Shown here in pieces: positions 34,848 to 44,685 of a DNA stretch of 64,000 bases (positions are counted from its first letter, which is position 1; each line of letters begins with the position of its first letter). Under the pieces are notes generated by a model. That model was not told the origin of the DNA, did not search any database, and saw only the letters and a list, made by a program, of their open reading frames with translations. The stretch comes from Bdellovibrionales bacterium. GTDB lineage: Bacteria; Bdellovibrionota; Bdellovibrionia; Bdellovibrionales; Bdellovibrionaceae. Position numbers and translations under genes: made by a program. The stretch is taken from positions 62,001 through 126,000 of the forward strand of contig JADJOV010000006.1 in NCBI GenBank assembly GCA_016713585.1, read 5' to 3'.

Positions 34848-37166
34848 ATGAGTTTATTTCTTAAAAAGTTCAAACAAGATGTCTTTGGAATTGTCTATCT
34901 TATGCTTGGGTTATTTCTTGGGTTGTCACTTGTGACTTTTAATCCAAAAGATCCATCACTTAATTCCATTGGCCAAGACTTAAGACCACTGAATGCCTGT
35001 GGATTTGTTGGCTCATTCACCTCTGACCTACTTTTTCAGTTTTTGGGCCTTTCATCGTGGTTACTCATTATTTTTTTACTGCGAATGGCCTATGGAACTT
35101 TCAAGGATCAGAAGGTTGGATTTGGAGAGCTTAGAGTTGTGTGGGCAGCGTTTTTTGTTCTTGTTTTTGCGTCACTTTTGTCTGTCTATTTTCCGGAGAG
35201 GTCGTTATTTCACGGGCAAATCTTTCCAGGTGGCCTTGTGGGACTTGGCATTGCTGAAGTGCTTCTCAGAGCATTCAACAGAATTGGGGTTCAGATTGTC
35301 TTGTGGTCCTCGGTCTTAATTCTAATTCTATTTTATTCTGAAAAAACTGTTCATGAATTGTCCTTATGGCCACGTAATGTAGGACTATGGATCCTTAAAA
35401 ATATGTGGGGATCCATCAAAAGATTTAAAGTGAAAATTCCAAAGGTCCAGGTCACTCCAATTCATCAACCCGCTCTTGCGGGGGGCGGATTTAACGGCGG
35501 AATGGAGTTTAGAATTCGGCCAGAAGTAGAAAGTAAAGTAGAGCTGGACACTCAGCTCGAACCTGAATCTGTAGAGCCAGAAAGGGAAGGACTACTTTCT
35601 AAGACTCCGAAAAGAAAAGTGGTTTTACAAGTGAATCCGCCTCGACGGGTTGAGAACTGGGCGATGCCAAAAATTGATCTTTTAGAGAATCCACCAGCAA
35701 CTCGAATAAAAATTGATGAAAGGGAAATTAAGAGGAAAGCCGAACTTCTAATAGATAAGCTTAAGAACTTTTCAATTGAGGGTCAGATTACCGATGCAAA
35801 ACCAGGGCCTCTGGTGACGATGTATGAATTCAAACCAAATGTTGACGTAAAGATTAGCAAAATATCTGATCTCGAGGATGATCTATCATTGGCACTGAGT
35901 TCAGAGTCTGTTCGCGTTGTGGGTCATATTCCCGGACGGGATGTCGTCGGAATAGAGACCTCAAATCTAAAGCGCGAAATGGTTTACTATAAGGATCTGA
36001 TTGCGGATAACCAATTTTGGAACCAGGATTTTACTTTGCCTATGGCTTTGGGTAGGCAAGTTAATGGCGAAGCCAAAATTGTGGATTTGAGAAAAATGCC
36101 CCACTTACTCATTGCCGGCACCACAGGCTCAGGGAAATCCGTATTTGTGAGCTCAATCATTACTGGGCTAATATTCAAGCATTCTCCGAAGACCCTGCGC
36201 TTCATCTTGATTGATCCAAAAATGGTGGACTTGGCCCACTTTGCAAAAATTCCGCACTTGATATTGCCGCATATAACAGAGGCGAAGAAGGCCGTCATGG
36301 CTTTGAAATGGGCCGTTCGAGAAATGGAGAAACGTTATCGATCTCTTTCAAAATTTGGAGTTAGTAAGATTGAGCTTTTTAACGAAAAGATCACTCAACT
36401 TAGTAAAGAAGAAATATCAGAGCATGAAAAGGTCAATCAAGAGTTAGAAGGCAACGGTCGCGGCCGACAGGATCAGTACTACTTCGCGGCGCTTCCATAT
36501 ATTGTCGTTGTTGTTGATGAACTTGCCGACCTTATGGTTACGGAAAAGCAAAACATCGAGTTACCAATTCAGCGCCTAACACAAATGGCACGAGCTTGTG
36601 GGATGCATTTGATTCTTGCGACCCAATCCCCACGGAAAGACGTGGTCACTGGACTCATCAAAACAAATATTCCAGGAAGAATTGCGCTTAAAGTCGCATC
36701 TAAAATGGACTCTAGAATTATTTTGGATGAATCAGGTGCGGAGCGGTTGTTGCCAAATGGGGATATGCTTTTTCTTGCCCCAGGTGTGGCTAAACCGATG
36801 CGTCATCATGGACCATACCTTTCTGATAGAGAAATCAATGATGTGGTTGGATTTTGGTCCAAACAGGGCGAACCAGACTATGACACTCTGGCGCTCAAGG
36901 TTCTGGACGGGTCAAATAGCGAGTCCTCTGAGATTGAGGAATCTGGCTCAAATAATTTTGAAGAAGAGCATGACGAAATGTACGACCAAATTCTATCCTG
37001 GACCTCCGAACAAAAAGAAATCAGTGCCTCCTTATTGCAGCGAAAATTTCGTCTTGGGTATCCCCGAGCAGCTCGAATGATTGAGCTTTTTGAAAAGGAA
37101 GGCGTCATTAGCGGCGCCAATGGCAGCAAGCCGCGTCAGGTAATTGTAAAAAGCTATAAAGAATAG
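34848..37166 (+). CDS. ftsK: DNA translocase FtsK
   Basis: Septum-linked DNA pump that segregates chromosome termini. Four membrane helices lie in residues 10-170, followed by a short linker (E/P-rich, residues 195-245), the RecA-like motor with Walker A IAGTTGSGKSVFVSS and Walker B VVVVDELADLMV, then FILIDPKMVDLAHF, and the gamma winged-helix DNA reader at the C-terminus (SASLLQRKFRLGYPRAARMI). The ATG at 34848 is preferred to the TTG at 34839. 772 residues. The linker is shorter than in E. coli. Confidence 0.95.
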   Translation: MSLFLKKFKQDVFGIVYLMLGLFLGLSLVTFNPKDPSLNSIGQDLRPLNACGFVGSFTSDLLFQFLGLSSWLLIIFLLRMAYGTFKDQKVGFGELRVVWAAFFVLVFASLLSVYFPERSLFHGQIFPGGLVGLGIAEVLLRAFNRIGVQIVLWSSVLILILFYSEKTVHELSLWPRNVGLWILKNMWGSIKRFKVKIPKVQVTPIHQPALAGGGFNGGMEFRIRPEVESKVELDTQLEPESVEPEREGLLSKTPKRKVVLQVNPPRRVENWAMPKIDLLENPPATRIKIDEREIKRKAELLIDKLKNFSIEGQITDAKPGPLVTMYEFKPNVDVKISKISDLEDDLSLALSSESVRVVGHIPGRDVVGIETSNLKREMVYYKDLIADNQFWNQDFTLPMALGRQVNGEAKIVDLRKMPHLLIAGTTGSGKSVFVSSIITGLIFKHSPKTLRFILIDPKMVDLAHFAKIPHLILPHITEAKKAVMALKWAVREMEKRYRSLSKFGVSKIELFNEKITQLSKEEISEHEKVNQELEGNGRGRQDQYYFAALPYIVVVVDELADLMVTEKQNIELPIQRLTQMARACGMHLILATQSPRKDVVTGLIKTNIPGRIALKVASKMDSRIILDESGAERLLPNGDMLFLAPGVAKPMRHHGPYLSDREINDVVGFWSKQGEPDYDTLALKVLDGSNSESSEIEESGSNNFEEEHDEMYDQILSWTSEQKEISASLLQRKFRLGYPRAARMIELFEKEGVISGANGSKPRQVIVKSYKE

Positions 37167-37259
37167 ACCAAGACATCTTGACTCCCCTCCAGCATGATTT
37201 GATAGGGCTAAATATTTTGGGATTTGCTAAGAAAGGCATTCCCTAATCAAGGAGGAATG

Positions 37260-37844
37260 ATGCTAGTTAAAATGTTGGGAAAAGTGATAGCCGCTGGAGC
37301 ACTTTTAATTTCAAGCGCGGCTTTTGGCAGTGGAACTTTGTCAGAAATGGTCACCGATATCCAGGTACAAGTTGCCCATGATGTAGCAATGCAGAGTGGT
37401 ATTGACTGGAAGGTTGGAGATCAAAATGACTATAACGTCGACATGGGATTTCTTAAGGGAACCATGGTGATGAAAGTACGTGAAATTGGCGCTGATGGTA
37501 TTTGGGTTGATCAAGATATGGACTTGGGTTTTGCAGGCAAGCAGACAGCATCTTCACTGATTGATCCAAACACAGGTGCAGTTAAGAAAATGATTGTGAA
37601 TGGTAAAGAGCAGGCCATTCCAGAGAACAACTTTAAACCAGTTGAAGTTAAGGAAGCGACTATTACAGTCCCGGCGGGAACTTTTGAATGCATTTATGTT
37701 AGACTTAAAGATGAGAAAACTGGTAAGGAAGCAGAGGCCTGGATCAATCCAGAGAAGGTTTCTATTGGAGGTTCTTTGAAAATGATCCAGCCAGGTCAAT
37801 TTGGAAATGTCACCCTTGAACTTAAGTCCTTTAAAAGGAACTAA
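37260..37844 (+). CDS. Secreted protein, unknown
   Basis: 194 residues. GGAGG 4 bases upstream supports ATG 37260 (37257 and 37272 are alternatives). A signal peptide (MLVKMLGKVIAAGALLISSAAFG) is followed by a beta-rich domain (VGDQNDYNVDMGFLKGTMVM, TVPAGTFECIYVRLKDEKTG). The layout resembles DUF3108-like or lipocalin-like periplasmic beta proteins in which the VPAGTFE..YV strand is conserved; I do not assign a function. A perfect terminator follows 23 bases later. Confidence 0.7.
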   Translation: MLVKMLGKVIAAGALLISSAAFGSGTLSEMVTDIQVQVAHDVAMQSGIDWKVGDQNDYNVDMGFLKGTMVMKVREIGADGIWVDQDMDLGFAGKQTASSLIDPNTGAVKKMIVNGKEQAIPENNFKPVEVKEATITVPAGTFECIYVRLKDEKTGKEAEAWINPEKVSIGGSLKMIQPGQFGNVTLELKSFKRN

Positions 37845-37855
37845 GATTCCATTAA

Positions 37856-38755
37856 ATGAATTTAGAAAAGCCGCAATCTTTATTGCGGCTTTTTCTTTTT
37901 GGTTTGGCCAAGGTAGTTCTTTGGCTCTCGTGACCACAAAGTCTGAAGGTTATAAAGAAATTATTAGCAAAGCCCAAAATTTGGTTTTACAAAAAGAGAT
38001 CCCAAGCACTTGATCTTTTGTATTACGCCCTAAAGCAAGAAAATCCCAAGGGACCTGCGTATAAAGAAATTAAGAAGAATATGTCTTCAATTTCGAGAGT
38101 GTTTATATTTGAAAAGGCACAGCAGGCCTATGAATTGGCCATCTCTATGCGCAAACAAGATTTGACTCAATCCTATAAGACTTTAAAAGATGGACTGAGT
38201 CATGAAAAGGATAATCTGAATCTCTTATTGGCTCTCAGTCGACTCGAGGTGAGTAAAAATGAATGCGCGGTCGGTAAAGAGACTTTTCAGAAGATCCCTA
38301 AACCACTGAGTACTGATGAAGAAGTTCAACTTTTGGAGGCTCAGCTTTTATTTTGTGGAAAAGAGACTTTAGAGCCATCGAGCATATCTGTAGCTGACCA
38401 GCGCATTATTGAGATGCAGAACTTTCAATTGTCGAATTCTAGTTTGGGTCTTTATTGGAGTCTTCTGGAACTGAGAAAGTTTGAAATTCAAAAAAATGAA
38501 CAGAAAATTAAGGAAAAACTCAAAACCTTAGATAGCTTGGCAGCAAGACAGCATCCGGATCTTCTCTATTGGCAGTGGAAAATAAGCAAGAAAACTGACC
38601 CTTATAGAAATCAATTGGGGCATAAATATATCTTGAGTTGCCAGAGTTTATCTCAACGACAGAGTCGAGAATATCTGATAGACCCTTTTTTGTGCCAGCG
38701 CGTGGCTGAAGTTGAGCGTGAGATGAAGAAACAAGGGGCCTTGATTGAAAAATGA
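37856..38755 (+). CDS. Exported helical-repeat protein, unknown, frameshifted
   Basis: The product is a 299-residue exported protein if two indels are repaired: one T added at 37861-37863 and one A removed from 37991-37995. It would start MNFRKAAIFIAAFSFWFGQG, a good signal peptide, then read ALDLLYYALKQENPKGPAYK and continue with alpha-helical TPR-like pairs (YELAISMRKQDLTQSYKTLK). The ribosome site is poor, and the 5' end contains the terminator above. The long 3' frame, 38018-38755, is secure; the 5' part is inferred. It lies upstream of the LptM-like gene and dapA. Confidence 0.55.
37867..37897 (+). terminator. Strong rho-independent terminator
   Basis: The stem AGCCGCAAT with ATTGCGGCT (about 37868-37889) around a CTTT loop is followed by TTTTCTTTTT. 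It ends the transcript of the secreted protein at 37260. It also lies inside the signal-peptide codons of the next gene, so a transcript from upstream would be cut off before that gene. Confidence 0.8.
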
Positions 38756-38771
38756 CCAAAGAAACAGGGTG

Positions 38772-38912
38772 ATGAATTTTTTCGTGCTAGTTGTGCTCGT
38801 ATTTGCTTTGGGCAGCTGTGGCGTTAAGGGGAAGCCATTGCCTCCTCTTGAGGCGCCCTTCTTGAGCGGTAAGCCACATTCTCAAGCGAATGACCGAGCG
38901 AAGAAAAAATGA
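38772..38912 (+). CDS. lptM: LptM-like small lipoprotein
   Basis: 46 residues. A short signal peptide ends in a lipobox (LGSC), and the acylated Cys starts CGVKGKPLPPLEAPF, close to the CG-x-KG-x-L-x-x-P motif of LptM (YifL), the small lipoprotein that helps LptD mature. In E. coli lptM lies next to dapF; here it precedes dapA and dapB, so the link to lysine/diaminopimelate genes is kept. It starts 16 bases after the previous stop. The motif is short, so the call is good but not certain. Confidence 0.68.
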   Translation: MNFFVLVVLVFALGSCGVKGKPLPPLEAPFLSGKPHSQANDRAKKK

Positions 38913-38972
38913 TTAAATATTCTGGTGCTGGAAATACCTTTTATGGTAGGACCCTCATAAAAAATTGCGGAA

Positions 38973-39004
38973 ATTATTTATGAAACTAATTATTTATGAA
39001 ACTA
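38973..39004. repeat. 16-bp tandem duplication before dapA
   Basis: ATTATTTATGAAACTA occurs twice in a row (38973-38988 and 38989-39004), 17 bases upstream of the dapA ATG. It resembles a recent slippage duplication in the leader. Each copy carries an ATG, so upstream starts are possible. Confidence 0.75.
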
Positions 39005-39020
39005 AATGGATAAGTGAATT

Positions 39021-39905
39021 ATGAAACAAATGAATGGTCTGATAACGGCACTGATAACACCTTTCAAAGAGGGTAAAATTGACTTTGGCTCTTTGGAAAA
39101 ACTAATTAAACATCAGATAGATAGAGGTGTGTCTGGCTTCGTCGTTAATGGAACAACTGGAGAAAGCCCAACGTTGTCCGATATCGAAGTTCAGAACCTT
39201 TTTAAGTTTTGCCAGAAGATGGTGCCAAAAGCCTTCCCTCTAATATTGGGGACGGGTACAAACTCGACTCAAACAACTATCGAAAAAACGAGAATGGCGG
39301 CAGAACTCGGTGCTGATTCGGCCTTGGTTGTCGTGCCATATTATAACAAACCACCGCAGCGGGGATTGTTTAAACATTTTTCTGAGGTTGCAAATTGCGG
39401 AGGTATTCCCGTTATATTGTATAACGTTCCAGGTAGAACGATTACCTCTCTGGATGTGGATACGGTTGTTTCGCTGAGCGAAAATAGAAATATCATCGGG
39501 ATCAAAGAGGCCTCTGGAAAAGTGCAAATTGCAGCTGAACTTAGAAAAGCCTGTCGGAAGGATTTTTTGCTTTTGTCTGGTGATGATGGAACCTATGTTG
39601 AATTTCTTGAAGCTGGAGGGGATGGTGTGATCTCCGTAGCGTCACATGTTATTCCTGACCAGATGAAGCGTTGGCGGGATCTTTTTTTATCTGGGGATGT
39701 TAAGCGAGCCTATCAAGAAAGTGCTCGCTGGCGGGCTCTTTTGAATCTTCTGTGTGTTGAGGCAAATCCAATTCCTATAAAGAAGGCAGCTCAAAATCTA
39801 GGGCTGATTGAAAGCGCTGAGTTGCGGTTACCTTTGGTGGAGCTCGAGAGTAAAAATGCGGAGCTCCTAAGGGAAGAAATGCTGAAGCTAGGCCTGATAC
39901 TGTGA
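39021..39905 (+). CDS. dapA: 4-hydroxy-tetrahydrodipicolinate synthase
   Basis: Condenses pyruvate and aspartate semialdehyde, the first committed step to diaminopimelate and lysine. The Schiff-base lysine is in IIGIKEASG (about residue 163), the active-site tyrosine in ILYNVPGRT, and the pyruvate loop is NGTTGESPTL. 294 residues, normal. The stop overlaps the dapB start (GTGA), so the two are translated together. Confidence 0.96.
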   Translation: MKQMNGLITALITPFKEGKIDFGSLEKLIKHQIDRGVSGFVVNGTTGESPTLSDIEVQNLFKFCQKMVPKAFPLILGTGTNSTQTTIEKTRMAAELGADSALVVVPYYNKPPQRGLFKHFSEVANCGGIPVILYNVPGRTITSLDVDTVVSLSENRNIIGIKEASGKVQIAAELRKACRKDFLLLSGDDGTYVEFLEAGGDGVISVASHVIPDQMKRWRDLFLSGDVKRAYQESARWRALLNLLCVEANPIPIKKAAQNLGLIESAELRLPLVELESKNAELLREEMLKLGLIL

Positions 39906-40614
39906 AAAAGCTGAGAGTTGGAGTCTTTGGTGCCGGCGGCAAAATGGGCCAAGAAGTCACAGGACTTCTTAAGGGTTCGGAGTTTTTGGATGCGGCAGTT
40001 GGGGTTTCTCTCGCACAGAAAGCTGTCGGATATAGAAATGTCTCCGATGTCTTGATGGACGCCATGTCAAATGAGACTGATGTCTGGATTGATTTTTCGT
40101 TACCTGGGGGGTTCGATCAGATTGTGGACTTCTGTATCAAGTGGAAAAAGCCATTGATTTCCGGAACAACAGGTCTGAGTGAAATTCAGCACCAGAAAAT
40201 CAAAGATGCGGGAAAGATAATTCCAATTCTTTGGTCCTCAAATATGAGTTTGGGCATTGTGGCGTTGAAAAAAGCAATGGAGGCTTTTGCAATTTTAAAC
40301 AATTTTGATTTTCAGATAGAAGAAATTCATCACAAGATGAAGTTGGACAAACCGAGCGGCACCGCCGTGACACTTCAGGGTCAGCTACAAAAGATAGTCG
40401 GAAGAAGGGAACCCCCTCGCCTTTATCAATGCGTGGGGGCGGAGTTTTTGGAGTCCATAAGGTCTGGGCTTTTTCACAGGAAGAGGTCCTATGTTTTGAG
40501 CACCAAGCACTCACGCGGAGTGTTTTTGCGCGAGGGGCTATTTGGGCAGCTCAAAATATTTCGACCAGGCAACCAGGTATCTATACTCTTGAGGAGCTAA
40601 TCGATTGGCCCTAG
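39902..40614 (+). CDS. dapB: 4-hydroxy-tetrahydrodipicolinate reductase, frameshifted
   Basis: Second step of the dap pathway. The first frame has the nucleotide fold VGVFGAGGKMGQEV, PLISGTTGL, and the catalytic segment EIHHKMKLDKPSGTA. The C-terminal half is in the next frame: SMRGGGVFGVHKVWAFSQEE and TRSVFARGAIWAAQ, ending at TAG 40612-40614. Adding one C to the C5 run at 40412-40416 joins them into about 237 residues. The gene begins with GTG inside the dapA stop. A miscalled homopolymer is the likeliest cause, since dapB is normally essential. Confidence 0.85.
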
Positions 40615-41113
40615 GTCTTGTTGGAATTTCTTATCCGTGGATTGAAACAACTAGCCTTGCTAAGACTATTTTATTGAAATTGATTCAAAATTCGGAGCTT
40701 CTGGAAGTTACGTCGCTATTTAAGAGACGCTCCCAGTCTGGAAGTGATTTTGAATCAACCATTGAAATGGTTGCGGCTGTTTCAACAGAAAAGCGAAAGT
40801 CGAATTTGCGAGTCGATTGCATGAGATTGCCAAAGAAATAATAAAACGCCGAGAAGATTCTCAGGTGAGTATTAAACTTCTCTTGTATGATCAGGAAGTT
40901 ATCATGACCCCAGAGTTGACCTTGCCTCATCCTGACCTCCAGTATGACTTATTGACCTTGCGACTGAGTAGTGAGGTTTGGAGTCGTTACGAGCATCCGG
41001 TTTTGAAGAAAACTTTGGGAGAACTTTCTGATCTCAGAGTTAATAGCATCGATCATTGGCCAGCCCAAAATGATGAGTCAAAATGGTCGAGAGATGAAGT
41101 CCCGTTTCTATGA
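40605..41113 (+). CDS. folK: FolK-like pyrophosphokinase, divergent, frameshifted
   Basis: Probably 2-amino-4-hydroxy-6-hydroxymethyldihydropteridine pyrophosphokinase of folate synthesis, or a decayed relative. The best match is KLLLYDQEVIMTPELTLPHP, corresponding to the DLDLLLYG..v..pLtLPHP block, followed by a region like WVHPVLGKTLAEL. The usual acidic pair before LLLY is altered to VSIK, so activity is doubtful. TTG at 40605 has GAGGAG 8 bases upstream. Adding one T at 40805-40807 joins the frames into about 169 residues. Its start overlaps the dapB end. Confidence 0.6.
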
Positions 41114-41366
41114 TCGACGAGGACGATATTTAGAGAATATAGAAAATGCAAAGGAAAGACTCTATACAGTAGTTACTGTATTGGGTGACAGAAGGCCATA
41201 TGATGTTAAGGTCGAGGTGTTTGTGGAGGAAAAGGTCGAGGAAAATGTCTATGTCATTAGTGAACAAGACAATAGGTCAGCCGAAAGGATTGCCGCTCGA
41301 ATTAAGGACGCCCTTTACCAAAGTCAGAGTAATCGCAACGTGATTGACGATTTCAGACCCCTATAA
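41094..41366 (+). CDS. Small charged protein, unknown
   Basis: 90 residues from the ATG at 41094, which overlaps the folK end by 20 bases (the frame continues upstream to 41070). It is basic at the start (MKSRFYDRRGRYLENIENAK) and has a beta-rich middle (RLYTVVTVLGDRRPYDVKVE). I recognise no family. The continuous overlap with dapB-folK suggests one operon, perhaps a regulator or RNA-binding protein of it, but this is a guess. Confidence 0.55.
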   Translation: MKSRFYDRRGRYLENIENAKERLYTVVTVLGDRRPYDVKVEVFVEEKVEENVYVISEQDNRSAERIAARIKDALYQSQSNRNVIDDFRPL

Positions 41367-41396
41367 CAGACTTAATAATGAGGAAGTAATAGGATA

Positions 41397-43367
41397 ATGA
41401 ATCAAAGCTCGATATTCAGCAAATTCGATATTTTATATCTCTTGGCGCTGGCTTTGATGCTTGGTATTCCTTCCAGACTCGATCCAGCAATATTTCTGCA
41501 AATTCATCAGCCAATGAAGGTAGAGTCTCACAAAAATTTTCCGCCCTACTTGGCTCATCAAGAAATTTCTAAAGGCAGTATTGATGGTCAGGATACGTCG
41601 GAATTTACTCAAACAATTGAGCTTGCTACGATCGAGCGTTCGACGATTGAAATGAATGATGAAGTTATGGCGTTCGAACTCTCTGATGCGAAAACGATGG
41701 TCCTTGATGAAGTGAGTCTATTTAAATCCGAGCTAGCCACTTATGAAATTCCCGAGGTTCTTCTTGAGCCACAGGTTGTCAAACCTGAGACCATTCCATC
41801 AGTTGTGGATCCAAACAAAAGCAATATTTTCCCAGACAGGGGCATTTTCGACTTTGAAATTCCCAAATCAAGACAGAGCTACCGCAGGTTGAGGCCCAAG
41901 AATCAGACCCTAGGAAAGAAGGCACCAGTCATTTCGTAATTGGTGGAACAATTGTTATCCAACAAGGATTGGGGCTCACTAACGATCATTTCTTTGAAAT
42001 TAGAAGAATCAAAGAGGGCGTGGTGCTTGAGCGGGGAACTGTGAACGTTCAAGCGGCGACTTATTCAATCAAAGTTTCGGATACTGGTGGGCAAATTCGA
42101 GGAAGAATTCTTGCCAAGAATGGTCAGGTTTTAGGCGAAGGGTCTGGACTAATTACGAATGTTGGACAAAATGCTATAGATCCCAGAGGGCCCAAGCTTG
42201 TTCTTATTCCGAGAGATGGCGTTTCCGGTGTACACTACAGTCAATATGATGCAGAGAAGAAACCACTTGTAGGAGCGAATGTTAATATTCTCCATGGCTC
42301 AGAAAAGGCTGAGCAGGATCAGGATCTGTATACACAAGATACCCGACTAGGCCAAGGTTCAATGACTTTGCTAAGTGTTGAAGCACCGAAAAATTTTTTA
42401 GTTTCTCGAAAGATAGTATATTCCGGTGAAAAATTCAGTCTACCGATTCTACCAGAAAGAATGGCAAAGTCGCTCAGGGAAATGGTCAGCGATCAGCGAC
42501 AACAGGACTTAAACGATCCTCACGGGACACTTATTTGGGGGAGTTAAAATTGATGGGATGCCACTGTCTGGGATCTCTGTGGAAATCGAGTCTGCACCAG
42601 ATATTTTGCCAGTTTATTTAAATGAATACTTTCTGCCTGATCCAGGGCTCAAGGCGACTTCAACCAATGGCTATTTCGCTTTTTTGCAGGTAGAGCCAGG
42701 GTTTCATTCGCTTCTCGCTTTACGCGGTGATAAATACTTTTCCCATGACAATGTGATTGTTGAACGTGGCGCTGTGAGTATTTCGGAAATTAAAACCGCA
42801 ACGGCCTCAAAACCTGCAAAGGTACGGGCTTATGATTACTTCTCTGGAATTTCCAAAGAGGCCTCAGTTGAACTCCAAAGCGTTGATCACCCGGTTCAAA
42901 CCGTGGCTGGTCAAGCGACAGTCGTGCTTCCAAATTTAAATAGAATGAGCTTAATTAATGTTAATCCAGATAGACCTTATATTCATGCAACTTACCAGTA
43001 TAATGATGTGAATGACTTTGTGGATATCCCATTAATTCAGAATGCGTGGCTTCAACAAATTCAGACGAGACTAAAAATTAATAGCATTCCAAATAGAGGA
43101 ATCGTGATTGGCTTTGTTGGTGATGAAGATTTTGAGGTCTATTCAGCCTTAGAGAACAAAGGGATTGTTGCTGTGTATTTTGATAATCAAGGAAATCCTC
43201 TCGAACATAAGCAAGGAGTGACTGGTGGAGGATTTATACTTTTCAATGTTCCACTTGGAACTAATGAAGTTATTATTTTTGGTGATAGAACTCAAAAATT
43301 GTACTCTCAGGTTGTCCCAATAGATTCGGGATCTCTAAACGTTCTTACATTTAGGTCTGGATATTAG
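41397..43367 (+). CDS. Large envelope protein with beta-sandwich repeats, unknown, two frameshifts
   Basis: Three frames (41397-41939, 41969-42547, 42558-43367) join into one protein of about 656 residues if one C is added near 41895-41897 and one G removed from the G5 run at 42537-42541. The N-terminus has one hydrophobic helix (ILYLLALALMLGIPS) that may be a signal anchor. The following 140 residues are acidic and low-complexity. Then come several beta-rich repeats (ATYSIKVSDTGGQIRGRILA, NGYFAFLQVEPGFHSLLALR) resembling carboxypeptidase-regulatory-like domains. Probably a surface or periplasmic protein. It ends overlapping murD. Confidence 0.6.
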
Positions 43368-44658
43368 GGCCCGTCCAACAACTAAGGAGTCTAGAAAAAA
43401 CATCGCCTCTTTCCTCGAAATCTCTGAATTCATCGCGACTTGTTCCGCCTGGGCTTAACAAGACCGTATCGCCTGGTTTGACTTGTGTGAGGGCCTCGTT
43501 GACTGCAAATTCGAGCTTGGGAAAGGTTCTGCCTGGGAGGCTACTTAATTTTTGAGCTACCTCACGACATTCGCCAAAAAAATAAAACAAACAATCTGAT
43601 CCCTGCGCAAGACAACTCAGGTCTCTCCAAGGCAACTTTTTGTCGCGGCCACCAAGGAGAAGGTGAATTTTTCCAGGCCTTTTAAGGTGGCGGCATGACT
43701 CAACTGCAGTGATAACACTATCTAAAGCGGTCGCCTTACTGTCATTGACAAATAAAACTTCTCCAGCACATTTGACCCTTTGCAGTCGATGGGGTAGCCC
43801 TGGAAACGAAAGCAAAGCTTCAAGGCTTTCTTTGGGCCAACCGTAATATTGAACAACACTGAATGCCAAGGCCAAATTATCCTGATTATGGGGGCCGATC
43901 AAAGAGGCTCTTGAAAAATCAAACAAATCCTTAGGAATTCGATTCTTATCAACCCAAGTATATCGGTTCGGAGCTGAAGCAATCAGATTTGAACGAGTTT
44001 TGTTAAAATAGCCAAGGAGATCGCCGCCATTAATATTCAAAAAAAGCCGATTTCTCGCAATTTCATCTATCTTGAATTTAGTTTCGTAATAACTCTGTAG
44101 ATCTGCATATCTTTCGAGATGATTGGGAGACAAGAAAGTGATCAGCGAGGAATCCAAGGCCAACCCACCGCAATTCTCAAGTTGAAAGCTTGAAAGCTCT
44201 AAGATAACAAATTTGGCCCGGGGGCGTTTTCCCATGAGAACTTCTGCTCCATAGAGACTAAAAGGAGTCCCAAGGTTGCCACCAATGAAACAATTCGAAT
44301 CGGTAACAAGGGCAGCGGCACCGAGGGCCGCAGTTGTCGTACTTTTGCCGACAGAGCCTGTAATCCCAATTAAAATCTCGCTCTTGAGCATTCGAGTAGT
44401 TAGAGAAATTTCACTTGTTATTTCAACCCCGGACTCTTTGAGGGATTGAATCCAGGGAGTTGCCAAGGGTATTCCGGGTGAAACGACCGCTAGCTTTGCA
44501 GAGAAAGCCAAGACTGTATTAACGTCTGAGGTATCAGCAAGGCCAGGGGTATCATCGAAAGTTAAGATATCCCTCTGAGCCAGTCCAAAGGACTTAAGCA
44601 GCTCGACAGCGGCTTTTCCACTTTTACCCATACCCAAGACTACAACTGGTCCAATCAT
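43351..44658 (-). CDS. murD: UDP-N-acetylmuramoylalanine--D-glutamate ligase
   Basis: Adds D-glutamate to UDP-MurNAc-Ala in peptidoglycan synthesis. P-loop GITGSVGKSTTTA; FVNDSKATALDSVITAVES with LLGGRDKKLPW is the family core, and VLLSPGGTSRDEFRDFEERG the C-terminal signature. The ATG at 44658 (MIGPVVVLGMGKSGKAAVEL) is the family-typical start; the frame to 44697 is an unlikely extension. It is the only minus-strand gene in this part of the window, with its end overlapping the neighbouring plus-strand gene by 17 bases, and it is not in the usual mur-fts cluster. Confidence 0.95.
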   Translation of the reverse strand: MIGPVVVLGMGKSGKAAVELLKSFGLAQRDILTFDDTPGLADTSDVNTVLAFSAKLAVVSPGIPLATPWIQSLKESGVEITSEISLTTRMLKSEILIGITGSVGKSTTTAALGAAALVTDSNCFIGGNLGTPFSLYGAEVLMGKRPRAKFVILELSSFQLENCGGLALDSSLITFLSPNHLERYADLQSYYETKFKIDEIARNRLFLNINGGDLLGYFNKTRSNLIASAPNRYTWVDKNRIPKDLFDFSRASLIGPHNQDNLALAFSVVQYYGWPKESLEALLSFPGLPHRLQRVKCAGEVLFVNDSKATALDSVITAVESCRHLKRPGKIHLLLGGRDKKLPWRDLSCLAQGSDCLFYFFGECREVAQKLSSLPGRTFPKLEFAVNEALTQVKPGDTVLLSPGGTSRDEFRDFEERGDVFSRLLSCWTGPNIQT

Positions 44659-44685
44659 TCTTAAATACCTCGAAGAAATAGTGGG

